The notes beneath the pieces are model-generated. The model made no database searches, had not been told where the DNA came from, and saw nothing but the letters and a program-made list of their open reading frames with translations. The translations under genes were made by a program, and so were the position numbers. Source: CAVOGJ01 sp963700865 (GTDB taxonomy: Bacteria; Planctomycetota; Planctomycetia; Pirellulales; Pirellulaceae). Taken from it: DNA of 64,000 nucleotides. How positions within the stretch are numbered: the first letter of the stretch is position 1; each line of letters starts with the position of its first letter. The stretch lies in NCBI GenBank assembly GCA_963700865.1, contig CAVOZC010000018.1, forward strand, positions 992,001-1,056,000, given 5' to 3'. This document shows positions 8,647-17,525 of the stretch, piece after piece.

Positions 8647-10434
8647 CTAACGAATCCGTCCCATGCGATCCAGATTGGGGATGGGGGCAATCGGCAGCTT
8701 CACGGGCCCGGGATACCATCCGTGCGGCCAGTAGATGAGGAAGGCCTTGCCGATCAGCAACCGCCGTTCGACGTAGGAGCCGACGGGGATCGAACCCCCT
8801 TCGGCCCAGGTCGATTCGTTCGGTCCGCCCCAAAGTCTCGCATCACGACTTTGAGGGCTATTGTCCCCCATGGGAAAGAACTGATCGGCTGCCAGGCGGA
8901 ATGTGAGGTCTTGACGTCGGGAGCGGAACAGCCGAGAGTCACGCCACAGTTCCGGTGTGCGAAACACCTCTTCGATCTGTCGCGGCGACCAGGCAACCGT
9001 ATAGTCACCCAACATGCGGGCACCCTGTTCGGGCTCGGCAGCGATGTAATAGACGTCCCGATAGACGCGGAGGCTGGTGGTCCTTACGGCAACTCCCTTC
9101 GCACCGATCGCGACCGGCATGAGATCCCGCGGATCTTCCTCACTCCATTGCGGTACCAGTTCGGGCGGGAAGTCGAACGTCGCATCGTGGGCCTTCCCAT
9201 CCGTGGACCAATCGATCAAGCCTCGGTTGACCCATAAGTAGAAACGATCGTCCGCGTTGGCCCACATCAGGCGATAGCTGCCTGGACCCTGCAGCGGCGT
9301 CTGGGCGGTCAACTGCGTGGGCTGCACATTCGGCTCGATGGAGGAAAAGGGGGTCTGGCCGCCGTCGATCGTCACCGTGGCGACGCCTGTCGCGACATCA
9401 ATCACGCAGTCCAGTTTGTGCCCACCCTCGACGAGTTCCAGCCACAACTCGCCTGTGTCCCCTTCCACGTCCAATACGGCCTCACCCGCCAAATCCCCTA
9501 CCCAATCTGGCAGAGAGGCCTTCAGGCCGTGCGCCGAGCGATAGGCGTTGTAGGCGTAGAAGTCGGAGATGAGCGAGCCTTTCCGCGCGTGGATGTTGTC
9601 AGGGAGATTTCCCTGGAGAATGTAGGTCCAATCGCCGCCCGCCGGGAGCAGGTTGCGGTAGCGCAACCAGGACGTGTTCTCGGTACTCGCGGCGACCGCA
9701 TACTCGGCTTGGGCGTCGTCCGGTTGCCAGGCCCCTTCCCTATCCACCCAGGCTGCCGGCCAGCCCACTTGCGCCATAGCGGCCGGAACATACCGCGAAT
9801 CGTAAATCGTATGCAGCATGTGGGGCAGTTTGCTCGCCGGTTTGCGGGCGATCTCAAATTCGGCATCTGGGGAAGTGCGGGTGAAAACGTCGCCGGAACG
9901 AATGTTCAATTCCTCGCCCGGCAAGCCGACCAGCCTCTTAATGTAATTCTGCTTCGCATTGCCGGGAAACTTAAAGACGATGACATCCCAGCGCTTGGGG
10001 TCCGTAAACTCGTAGATAAATTTATTGACGAGAATGCGGTCGCCGTTGAAGGCGGAATGGTTGGTATTGGCAGGATCGATGACCGATTCGAAGCGGCACA
10101 AGGGACACACCATGCCAATCACGGTTCCTTCGATGGCCTCCTGTGCGGCACCGGCGCGGAATTGGTAGCCGCACTGGGGACAGCGGATATCCCGATGGCG
10201 GCCTTGCAGTGTGGGTGCCATGGAACCGGTGGGAATGATAAAGGCCTCGGCCTCGAACCCGCGGAACAATAGCGCCAACAGGATCGCGATCACGATGGAC
10301 TCAACCGCCTCGCGCGGCACGGAGAACCACTCGCCAGGTGGCTCGTTGGCTTGAGCCCCGCCTGTCTTTGGTTGTGTCGCCGCCCGCTCCACCATGGGTG
10401 GCGGACCACTTCTGCGTTTTTTCGATTTACTCAT
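8647..10434 (-). CDS. lepB: Type I signal peptidase with zinc-ribbon insert and large extra domain
   Basis: This S26 signal peptidase is 595 residues, about twice the usual length. A basic, Pro-rich cytoplasmic tail and one membrane segment (44-60) precede the catalytic Ser71 in PTGSMAPTL. A four-Cys zinc-ribbon-like insert follows (C85, C88, C110, C113). The general-base Lys166 lies in NYIKRLVGLPGE. About 330 residues then separate this from the last catalytic block, MGDNSPQSRDARLWG (from 522). The inserted region looks beta-rich and contains DFYAYNAY and SLRVYRDVYY. The neighbouring paralogue shares the same layout. Predicted role: removing signal peptides on the outer face of the cytoplasmic membrane. 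The start has GAGG seven bases upstream. It probably forms an operon with lptB and the J-domain gene. Confidence 0.92.
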   Translation of the reverse strand: MSKSKKRRSGPPPMVERAATQPKTGGAQANEPPGEWFSVPREAVESIVIAILLALLFRGFEAEAFIIPTGSMAPTLQGRHRDIRCPQCGYQFRAGAAQEAIEGTVIGMVCPLCRFESVIDPANTNHSAFNGDRILVNKFIYEFTDPKRWDVIVFKFPGNAKQNYIKRLVGLPGEELNIRSGDVFTRTSPDAEFEIARKPASKLPHMLHTIYDSRYVPAAMAQVGWPAAWVDREGAWQPDDAQAEYAVAASTENTSWLRYRNLLPAGGDWTYILQGNLPDNIHARKGSLISDFYAYNAYRSAHGLKASLPDWVGDLAGEAVLDVEGDTGELWLELVEGGHKLDCVIDVATGVATVTIDGGQTPFSSIEPNVQPTQLTAQTPLQGPGSYRLMWANADDRFYLWVNRGLIDWSTDGKAHDATFDFPPELVPQWSEEDPRDLMPVAIGAKGVAVRTTSLRVYRDVYYIAAEPEQGARMLGDYTVAWSPRQIEEVFRTPELWRDSRLFRSRRQDLTFRLAADQFFPMGDNSPQSRDARLWGGPNESTWAEGGSIPVGSYVERRLLIGKAFLIYWPHGWYPGPVKLPIAPIPNLDRMGRIR

Positions 10435-10447
10435 CGTGCCTCGTGAT

Positions 10448-10475
10448 CATCAAAGTCGCCGCATCAAAGTCGCCG
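10448..10475. repeat. 14-bp tandem direct repeat upstream of lepB
   Basis: CATCAAAGTCGCCG occurs twice head to tail, at 10448-10461 and 10462-10475, just 13 bases before the lepB start codon on the other strand. It could be an operator or simply slippage. Confidence 0.7.
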
Positions 10476-10506
10476 CATCGCTCCGCGATGCGGACTCCCG
10501 AGTCCG
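10474..10506. repeat. Two adjoining perfect hairpins upstream of lepB
   Basis: CGCATCGC-TCC-GCGATGCG (10474-10492) has an 8-bp stem. It is followed, with two shared bases, by CGGACTC-CC-GAGTCCG (10491-10506), which has a 7-bp stem. A partial copy, CGCACTCCGCGATGCG, follows at about 10512-10527. If transcribed with lepB, these would fold in its leader. Confidence 0.65.
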
Positions 10507-10943
10507 GCCCCCGCACTCCGCGATGCGCATTCCCCCAACCAAGCTCCTCTCAAATATAGTGGACCGCGCCTTACGGCGGCTAGGTTGAGTCGTCAGAATG
10601 CCCCGATCCGGTGCCGCGCGGCCGCGACTCTTGTGGTCGCGGGGCCAACGTTATCGGGCGGACGACGGTCGGTGGCGTTTTGCGGAGGGCCCTGGCAGTC
10701 GCATGGGCCACGGTCCGGGAATGCCGGCCGATGTCCCGCGAAACCGACTCCGGACGGTTGGGAGGAGGCCCTGATTGGACTAAGATGCGGACCGTTCGGT
10801 CCACCGCCAGCCTCAGGCACGCGGCTTGCCATCCGCGACGGCAGCTTGATCCGTGTGAGGCGCATCGTATCAACGCTGCCGCTGCGTGGCAGCAGGCACC
10901 GGACAAGCGGATCGAGGAACTTCAAGGGCTGAAGGACGAGGCG

Positions 10944-11318
10944 ATGCAGATCGAGCGGATTGACCATGTGGCCTTGCACGTCGCGGACGTCGCCGTGAGT
11001 TGTCGCTTTTACGAAAGCATTCTTGGTCTGCCACCGCTGCCGCGACCTGCGTTTGATTTTCCCGGTGCCTGGTTTCGCCTCGGTGAGCAACAGGAGCTTC
11101 ACCTGATCGGTGGACGCAGTCACGATATCCAGTCGCACAATCGGGGCACGCACTTTGCCTTGCGTGTGGCTGATCTCGATGCGTGGGAGCGACACCTGAG
11201 CGCGATGGGAGCCCGCTTTCTACCTCGGAAACTACGTCCGGATGGTGCGACGCAGATCTTTGTTATCGACCCCGACGGTCATTATATCGAACTTTGCCGG
11301 CCTGCGGCCCGCGCATGA
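10944..11318 (+). CDS. VOC (glyoxalase/bleomycin resistance) family protein
   Basis: The 124-residue product is a single vicinal-oxygen-chelate domain made of two beta-alpha-beta-beta-beta modules. It opens with IERIDHVALHVADVAVSCRFYESILGL. The second half has THFALRVADLDAWERHL and ends with IFVIDPDGHYIELCRP. The metal-ligand positions fit His in IDHVALHV, Glu or His in ELHLIG, His in THFAL and Glu in YIELC. A lyase or dioxygenase-type activity is plausible but the substrate is unknown. The ATG at 10944 is chosen for its GAAGGACGAG site and the family N-terminus; the frame is open far upstream without sensible sequence. The 3' end overlaps the convergent second signal peptidase by 56 bases. 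Confidence 0.88.
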   Translation: MQIERIDHVALHVADVAVSCRFYESILGLPPLPRPAFDFPGAWFRLGEQQELHLIGGRSHDIQSHNRGTHFALRVADLDAWERHLSAMGARFLPRKLRPDGATQIFVIDPDGHYIELCRPAARA

Positions 11319-12729
11319 TCGAGCCCCCTGGTGGGGAAGACCAGGGCACAATGCGACCCATCAACTGCGATCGATTGACGATCCCTCGCTCCGGATCGTG
11401 ACGTGCGTCGAGTGAAAGCGGGCTATTGTCTCCCAGGAGCAAATATTCATCCGCTCGCAAGCGCTGGTTGGTCCGCCACGGTTGATCAAGATCGTGCGGG
11501 TGCGTGTAATAGATATCGCGGTAAATACGGATGGCGGACAGATCCAGCCCCGCGATGTTGGTGGCGCAGCGAAAGGGACGCGTCGCAGCGCTCGCCGCCT
11601 GATCGTCGTCGCCAACTTCCTCCCAGCCTTCCAGGTCGCATGCCTGCTGCAACAGCACTTGTTCGTTCCAGGCGATCACGATCTGGCCATCCCAGTTGCC
11701 CCACAGCAGCGTGCCGACCGGAGTCGGTTGGCCGGGATAAGGGTCGAAGGGCACGCGGGCCGTGGTCCCTCCATGCGTCAGCCTTAGCTCATGAGTGGCC
11801 AGATCGCCGATCAAGCGGACCGATCGTGGCCCGATGTACCACTCGCAAACGAATTGGTCCATGGCACCGGATGGCAGTCCGACGGGGCGATCGGTGGCGA
11901 CTTGGGCAGCGCTGAAAAGGACTCCCAAGTCCATCGTGACGAACCTGTCAGCCACGATATGTAATCGCCGCGACAGATTCTGGTTGTAGGCGTATTCGTC
12001 GTCGATCGGCAACCGCGTGTCGCGTCCGTAGGCGGGGGGGCGATGCCCCACGTGCTGATAGACCAGCCAATCGTCGAGTGACTGAGGGATGCGGACTCGA
12101 TCGTTGGCCGCAGGCGACCAACGATAGCCGTCGGGTGTGGCGGACCAGCCGCTCTCCGGTCGAGCCGGTTGCCAGCGGTGTGTCAGCGATCCCGGCAGGG
12201 ACGGTCGGTAACGATCATCGTGGACCAAGATAGCGACTTGACGCATGCTCGCCAGGTCTTTTTGTAACCGCCGCCCATCGACAAAGACATCACCGTCCGC
12301 CAGGGAAATTTGTTCCTGGGGAAGTCCCACGATCCGTTTGACTTCCCAGTGCGGCGCCGGGCCTTCGATGGCAACGGCCACGACTTCCCACCGTGCGGGC
12401 TCGAAACGGGCAACTCGACGAACCTTTTCACCGGGCTCCCAGCGCCCTCGTTGCGGATGTCCACAGTTTGGGCAGAGCAACGGACCGGTGTCGGGCAACG
12501 TCTCGTTACCTGCCGCGTAGGAAAATTGGCAGTCGGCACAGACCACGTGCTCGGCCGGGCCGACAAGGGCCGGGGCCATCGAACCGCTGGCGATCCGCAA
12601 CGGAAATATTCGGTCACGGACCGGTTCGAAGCACCATACGAGACCGCAGCAGACGACGACGGCGAGCACGGATAACCGGCTGCCGAGGGGAACGCGTGTG
12701 CGAGCGGTTAACGTTGACTGGCTGGACAT
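11263..12729 (-). CDS. Second type I signal peptidase with zinc-ribbon insert
   Basis: This S26 paralogue of the gene at 8647 is 488 residues from the ATG at 12729 (a TTG at 12735 is possible). It has one N-terminal membrane segment, catalytic Ser50 in ASGSMAPAL, a four-Cys insert (C64, C67, C86, C89), and Lys131 in EVKRIVGLPQEQ. The final catalytic block is LLLGDNSPLSLDARHD. The central inserted region again contains DEYAYNQN and AIRIYRDIYY, matching DFYAYNAY and SLRVYRDVYY of the first enzyme, so the extra domain is homologous. The two probably arose by duplication. The last block is less canonical than in the first enzyme, and the tail is short. Its 3' end overlaps the VOC gene. Confidence 0.88.
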   Translation of the reverse strand: MSSQSTLTARTRVPLGSRLSVLAVVVCCGLVWCFEPVRDRIFPLRIASGSMAPALVGPAEHVVCADCQFSYAAGNETLPDTGPLLCPNCGHPQRGRWEPGEKVRRVARFEPARWEVVAVAIEGPAPHWEVKRIVGLPQEQISLADGDVFVDGRRLQKDLASMRQVAILVHDDRYRPSLPGSLTHRWQPARPESGWSATPDGYRWSPAANDRVRIPQSLDDWLVYQHVGHRPPAYGRDTRLPIDDEYAYNQNLSRRLHIVADRFVTMDLGVLFSAAQVATDRPVGLPSGAMDQFVCEWYIGPRSVRLIGDLATHELRLTHGGTTARVPFDPYPGQPTPVGTLLWGNWDGQIVIAWNEQVLLQQACDLEGWEEVGDDDQAASAATRPFRCATNIAGLDLSAIRIYRDIYYTHPHDLDQPWRTNQRLRADEYLLLGDNSPLSLDARHDPERGIVNRSQLMGRIVPWSSPPGGSIMRGPQAGKVRYNDRRGR

Positions 12730-12780
12730 GATCAATGCGGTCCAGCCAGTATACCGCAGGCAAGGGGCTCGGCCGGTGGA

Positions 12781-13680
12781 CTAATTGAACCAATTGACTT
12801 GGCGAATCCAGTTGGGCGGCGGTGGCGTCGCACGCCGGCCCGAGGGAACCTGGTTGGTTGGTCGAGCCTGTGTGCTGGCCCGGGGTTGCCCCCAGCCGGT
12901 GGGACGCGCCTGTGGTGGACGCGCCGGCTGCCTTACTTGTTGCGCATGACTGGCCTGCCGGACGGCCCCCGTCTGAGGCGCTTGACGCTGCTGCGCCACC
13001 GACCTGCCGCTGGCACGTGTTTGCGTTCCCCAGAGCGATCCGCGAGGTGCCCCGGTCGCATTGGCCTGCGACGTCGTGTAAGCCGGACGCGCGCCATGGG
13101 CGACCGAATGCTGGCCCCACCGCTGTTTTCGCTGGGAGTAGTACTGGTCGAGGGGCGTGGTTCCGCACGAGGAACAACCGCCGCCGCCGCAGGACGCACA
13201 ACCGCCGCCGCCGCAGGACGCACAGCCGCCACCACCACAGGACGCACAGCCGCCACCGCAGCCGGAGCCGCAAGGATCGTTGCAATCCGGCGGATCACTG
13301 ACCCACTCGTCGACGTACATGGGGCCACAACCGCAACCGATGTAGGCATTTCGCAGGGCGTTCACGATCCCGACGACGGGACCAAAACAGGGGTTGCCGC
13401 AATCGTCGACGAAGAATTGCGGCGCGTTCCATCCCGGTCCGCAACCCACATTGCAGGCGCCCAGATCGTAGCTGCCGACTGCCGTGCCGCCGCAATCACC
13501 GCATTCGCCACAGCCTCCGCCGCAGCCTCCACCTCCGCACGAACCTCCGCAGAGCGCATTGCAGCCGGCCCCGCCGAAATCGTTGCCCCCGGTATAGCAG
13601 CTATTCACGCAGCAGCAGCCAGATCCTGCCCAAATCAGCAAGCTGGCGACCATCAAGTATGACCAACCTTGTCTTCGCAT
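12781..13680 (-). CDS. Cys/Gly-rich lipoprotein with repeats
   Basis: The product is 299 residues from the ATG at 13680, which starts a lipoprotein signal peptide (MRRQGWSYLMVASLLIWAGSGC, lipobox AGSGC with Cys22). The frame is open upstream to 14094, but that part lacks sense. The mature protein is extremely rich in Cys and Gly, with a run of GGGGCASC octapeptides encoded by an imperfect 24-nt DNA repeat. It ends in a Gln/Arg/Pro/Ala-rich, probably disordered tail. The Cys density suggests disulfide cross-linking or metal binding at the cell surface, which is inference. I recognise no family. It is divergent from rsmG. Confidence 0.72.
   Translation of the reverse strand: MRRQGWSYLMVASLLIWAGSGCCCVNSCYTGGNDFGGAGCNALCGGSCGGGGCGGGCGECGDCGGTAVGSYDLGACNVGCGPGWNAPQFFVDDCGNPCFGPVVGIVNALRNAYIGCGCGPMYVDEWVSDPPDCNDPCGSGCGGGCASCGGGGCASCGGGGCASCGGGGCSSCGTTPLDQYYSQRKQRWGQHSVAHGARPAYTTSQANATGAPRGSLWGTQTRASGRSVAQQRQAPQTGAVRQASHAQQVRQPARPPQARPTGWGQPRASTQARPTNQVPSGRRATPPPPNWIRQVNWFN
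13168..13260. repeat. 24-nt tandem repeat inside the Cys/Gly-rich gene
   Basis: About four imperfect copies of a 24-nt unit encode repeated GGGGCASC octapeptides on the minus strand. Copies lie near 13168-13191, 13192-13215, 13216-13239 and 13240-13260 (the last shortened by 3 nt). Slippage could change the copy number in frame. Confidence 0.85.
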
Positions 13681-13990
13681 CGCCTGAGTCCCCCTTCGGC
13701 GGAACGGCCGGCAGCGGCCTGTCCCATGGCTTCCTTGGTAAAGTCTTTTCCAGCGTCGTTTCGTCGTTTGGCCGAATGGGCATCGCCCTTGGCGCTCGGC
13801 CCGCTCGCGGTCCAGCGGTGGCGGCCCGTCTTGCGACAGGCGCACATTGCGCGTGTCTCCGCGGAGGTATCTTCCGGACACTGATCGTGGTATCGTCACT
13901 ACGACCGTTGAAATCGAGAAATTCCGCGCAATCGGCACAGTTGTCCGCCGAAGGCGGCTACTTTGGCACCACTGATAGCGTCGACGGTCC
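13681..13990. promoter_or_regulatory. Divergent region between the Cys-rich lipoprotein and rsmG
   Basis: This stretch of about 310 bases should hold promoters for both genes. The minus-strand frame of the lipoprotein is open throughout, but its translation is Arg-rich and not protein-like. I see no clear hexamers or operators. Confidence 0.35.
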
Positions 13991-14701
13991 GTGTCCCCAC
14001 TCGCTTGGCTCGTCCGCTTGGCTCGAAAACTCGTGAATGCTCCCTCTCCTGAATCCGCCGGTTCTTTGGACGCATCGCTGGCGTTGGCGGACATCGACTT
14101 ACCGGCCGATCAGCGAGCGCAACTCGACGCGTTCTGCCAGGTGGTCTGGGAATGGAACCAGAAGCTCAATCTGACCCGCCACACGACTTATGACCTGTTC
14201 GTTACCCGGGACCTGATCGATTCGCTGCAACTGTCGGCGGTGCTGGAGGAGGGAGAGCGGGTCCTCGATGTCGGGACGGGAGGCGGAGTGCCGGGGTTGG
14301 TGCTGAGCATTTTACGGCCCGATCTCGACATTGCGGTTTGCGATTCGGTCACGAAAAAGGCGCGGACCCTGGGTGAGATTGCGTCTCGCTTGAAGTTGCC
14401 GGTGCAGGTGGCCCATGCGCGGGCCGAGCAGTTGCTCGAGCGAACATCCTTCGATTCGCTGACGGCACGGGCGGTCGGCCCGCTCGCCAAATTATTGCGG
14501 TGGTTCGAGCCTCATTGGGGCTCGATCGGTCGCTTGCTGCTGGTCAAGGGCCCCAAGTGGGTCGCGGAGCGCGGTGAAGCTCGTCACTTGGGTTTGATGA
14601 AGGAGATGCGGCTGCGGCGACTGGCCAGCTACTCCGTACCAGGCTGCGAATGGGAGAGCGTGATCTTGAGTATCGCACCCGAGGATGATGCCGACGATTA
14701 G
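13991..14701 (+). CDS. rsmG: 16S rRNA (guanine-N7) methyltransferase RsmG
   Basis: RsmG (GidB) methylates N7 of G527 of 16S rRNA using S-adenosylmethionine. The family signature is clear: WEWNQKLNLTRHT, then DSLQLSAVL, the SAM-binding glycine loop VLDVGTGGGVPGLVL, and the later TARAVGPLAKLLRW and LLLVKGPKW. The product is 236 residues from GTG 13991; GTG 14033 is an alternative that trims a poorly conserved lead. It is not beside gidA or parAB, its common neighbours in other bacteria. It is followed convergently by the ABC exporter permease. Confidence 0.93.
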   Translation: MSPLAWLVRLARKLVNAPSPESAGSLDASLALADIDLPADQRAQLDAFCQVVWEWNQKLNLTRHTTYDLFVTRDLIDSLQLSAVLEEGERVLDVGTGGGVPGLVLSILRPDLDIAVCDSVTKKARTLGEIASRLKLPVQVAHARAEQLLERTSFDSLTARAVGPLAKLLRWFEPHWGSIGRLLLVKGPKWVAERGEARHLGLMKEMRLRRLASYSVPGCEWESVILSIAPEDDADD

Positions 14702-14778
14702 GCTGAGGCTGGCCGGGGCTGTTCCCTGCCTGGCAGCGTCGGCCGCCCACATCCGTACGCGTGACAGGCACCGCGATT

Positions 14779-16478
14779 CTACGCCAAGGCCGGGGTATCC
14801 TGGCTGGGATCAAACCGTTCGAAAACCCGGGCGATCGTTGCCACAAGCAGCGCGGCCGTGCCCGCCACCATGGTCCACATCCCCGCGCTAAAGTAGACGG
14901 CCAGCCGCAACTGGGGCGTTCCCCAACTCGTCGCATCCGTCAAAACATGCGCAGCGCCCACCCAGGCCAAGGTCACGATGACCGCCAGCAAGAAGAGGAG
15001 CCCTTTCGCGGTAAAGGTCAAGATGGAGCGGACGAAGACCCCGATTCCTTCTTCGTTGGGCCGATACGGGTAGAGGAGAAAAATCAGGTTTTCGATGGCG
15101 AAAATCAGGCCGTTTACGGGAATCAGCAGCAACGTGCAGATAACGAGCCACGGCAGGGGGAAGGGGCGGAACAGGCAAGCGATACACAGGACGGCGCATT
15201 GGAACATGGTGCAGGTGGCGACCGGTGCGAACAACTGCCCCACCGTGATGGCCAAAGGCGTAAACGGCAGAGACTTGAGGACCGTCATGCGGTTGACGTC
15301 GCGTCGATAGTCGAATCGTAGCGCCGCCGGCATCAGGAGAAACGAGTAAAAGACGAGTGCTCCGACGATTTGAATCACCATCGAGATGCCCGCGGCATCG
15401 GTAAAGACCACCAAGAGCGACAGGAAGCCTGGCAACAGCATGGACACAATGACGGCACTCGGGTAGTGGGCCACGCCGAGGCATTGCCGCCAGGCGAGCG
15501 TAGCGATCCCACCCCATGACGGGGGCACCCACAGGGGCGCACCGTGGGCGTCTCGGCCACCGCCGCGCCGTCCGGCAAGCGTCTCGACGGAATCAGGGTG
15601 AACCGCTTTCGCTCCCGCGCGGCCAGCCGCCGCTGAAAAAAAGCGTCGCTACGGATCAACAGCACGGCGGTGAAAAGAACAATTGAGATCGCCAAGCCGA
15701 TTTGTCCCAGCAAACTCCAAGTCAGCTCGTCGGCCAGGATCACACCCGCGAAAACACGAAACGGGGCCATGGCGATTTGCCCCGGCAGGGTGATGCGGAG
15801 TTCCATCATGGCCGTCATGAAGCGAGTGATCAGCCCCAGGGGGACCGACCGCTCGGCGGCCGCCGGGTGGGCGAGGGTGCTGACGAGTCCGCTCAGTGTT
15901 GCGCCCACGGCCACCGTCAACACGGCCGCCCGCAGCTTGAGTCGCGTTGCGGGTCGCACGCCCCAGACGACGACTTCTACCAACATGCGGAGCAGATCGA
16001 GAAACGTCAACGCCAGCAGCATGCCGAGGAAACCGAGTGGCCAACAGGGCAGGTCGGGGATCATCACGAGCCCGAAACAGAGTGCCTTGAGCGCGGCTGC
16101 TGAGGTAATGCTCAGCAAGCGGTAGCGAATGAGGTCGCGTCGTTCGAAGGGAGCCGCCAGCAGCAATTCGCGTTCCGTCTCGGTCCATTCAAAGGGTTCC
16201 ACGGGGGCGCGGGTGGTCGTCTTCAGCACGTGCCACAGGGCGTACGTGGTCAGCCCCAACGGGATCCAGACAAGCAGTCTGGCGGGATCACCGGCCTCGC
16301 GGTATAGGATTCCCGCCACGGCTTGGCTGAGCCAGATGATGGCGAAGAAGACGGCGAGCGAAGACATGATCATGCGTCGCGGCCGCCGCATGCGTCGCCA
16401 GAACGAAACCAGCCTCGCGTGAGTCTGAAATCGCTGCAGTTGCCATAACCCTGGATGCACGATGTGTGAAGTCATCAT
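14779..16478 (-). CDS. Putative ABC exporter permease (frameshifted in this sequence)
   Basis: This integral membrane protein would be about 566 residues and resembles the putative ABC exporter family seen in planctomycetes. The N-terminal two thirds (from ATG 16478, immediately after the ATPase stop) contain hydrophobic segments such as MIMSSLAVFFAIIWL and ALKALCFGLVMIPDL. The C-terminal 249 residues, with CLFRPFPLPWLVICTLLLIPV and similar segments, lie in another frame. The break is at about 15528-15548. The upstream frame loses membrane character after LPDGAAVAETPT, and the other frame resumes with WVPPSWGGIATLAWRQCLG. One missing base would join them. It works with the ATPase encoded just upstream; the substrate is unknown. 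Confidence 0.8.
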
Positions 16479-17240
16479 TCAATTCAGTATCGGGTGCGCG
16501 TCGTTCGGCGAGCCGCAGACCGGGGCGATCGCCTTGAAGAAAATTTCTTCTAGTGATTCCCGGTTTGCTTCGACCCCAAACGTCGTTCGCAACTCGTCCA
16601 CCGGACCGAAGAAGCGTCGCTGCCCTTCACTTAAGATCAATACATGCGTGCAGATGTCCTCCACCATGGCCAGTAGGTGGGAGCTGATGATGACCGCTGC
16701 CCCCGCCGCAGCGCGTTCCAGAATGGACTGCTTCAGCGTGCGAATGCCAGGAGGGTCAAGTCCCGTCATCGGTTCGTCCAGTAAGATCGCCCCGGGGTCG
16801 TAGAGATATGCGCAACAGATGGCGAGTTTTTGACGCATCCCGCGCGACAAGTCGGCCGCTGGTGCGTGGCGTTTGCGGTCCAGTTCAAAACGCGTGAGGA
16901 GTCCGGCAATCCGAGACTCGGCGTCTTTTACCTCATAAGCACTCGCGATAAACCTCATGTGTTGTTCGACCGTGAGGTCGTGAAATAATTGTGGATCATC
17001 CGGCACATAGGCCGTGGCACGTTTTACCGCCTGTGGGTTATCGGTCAGATCATGGCCGGCGACGGCGATGCTGCCTCCACTCGATGGAATGATGCCAGTG
17101 ATAGCACGCAGGGTCGTGGTCTTACCGGCCCCGTTGGGACCGACCAAGCCAAGGATGTCGCCTCGTTCCAGACGGAACGACAAATCGCGCACGGCGACCT
17201 GATCCTCATAGGCCTTGCAGAATTTATGCACTTCAATCAT
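16479..17240 (-). CDS. ABC exporter ATP-binding protein
   Basis: This 253-residue nucleotide-binding subunit has Walker A GPNGAGKTT near residue 37. The typical ABC-2 type AYVPDDPQLFHDLTVEQHM follows, then the signature LSRGMRQKLAI and Walker B ILLDEPMTGLDP. The His switch is IISSHLLAMVEDIC. The LSRGM variant is common among exporters of the CcmA/NatA type. Its TGA stop is directly followed by the ATG of the permease gene, so the two are translationally coupled and form one transporter. It begins about 285 bases from the divergent PrsW-like gene. Confidence 0.93.
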   Translation of the reverse strand: MIEVHKFCKAYEDQVAVRDLSFRLERGDILGLVGPNGAGKTTTLRAITGIIPSSGGSIAVAGHDLTDNPQAVKRATAYVPDDPQLFHDLTVEQHMRFIASAYEVKDAESRIAGLLTRFELDRKRHAPAADLSRGMRQKLAICCAYLYDPGAILLDEPMTGLDPPGIRTLKQSILERAAAGAAVIISSHLLAMVEDICTHVLILSEGQRRFFGPVDELRTTFGVEANRESLEEIFFKAIAPVCGSPNDAHPILN

Positions 17241-17525
17241 TGATCATTTCAGGCCAAGCGTGGCGTCGGAAGGTCAAAATTGTCGCATCAAAGAACGGCC
17301 GCACTCGTAAGCCTAGCTCATGAGTTGGCCTGAGCGAGGCAAGTGACGCATGTCGGAAACCGTCAAAAACGATTTGTTTGTCAGAAACGGCACAAGATTT
17401 GGCCCGCCGCGGCGAATTTCATGGGGTCCGCGGATCGGACGTTTGTTGCCGCATCGACAACGAGGGGTTGCCACCGCGATGCGATCGCGGAGCGGTGCGA
17501 GACGTGACTGCCAAGGGAGACCGAT

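Larger units (their letters stand above)
10435..10943. promoter_or_regulatory. Divergent region with tandem repeat and hairpins
   Basis: This region separates lepB (minus) from the VOC gene (plus). Next to lepB it holds a 14-bp tandem direct repeat and two adjoining perfect hairpins, listed separately. Between about 10560 and 10940 several frames are open, but I see no recognisable protein. Confidence 0.4.

Noticed and set aside
8775..8805. tRNA T-arm-like sequence (GGGTTCGATCCCC) on the minus strand
   Set aside because: It lies inside the lepB coding region and no matching acceptor, D or anticodon arms are present upstream.
13681..14094. N-terminal extension of the Cys-rich lipoprotein
   Set aside because: It would place the lipoprotein signal peptide in the middle of the protein.
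14779..15528. Independent small permease gene
   Set aside because: It lacks its own start signal and directly continues the upstream permease in another frame.
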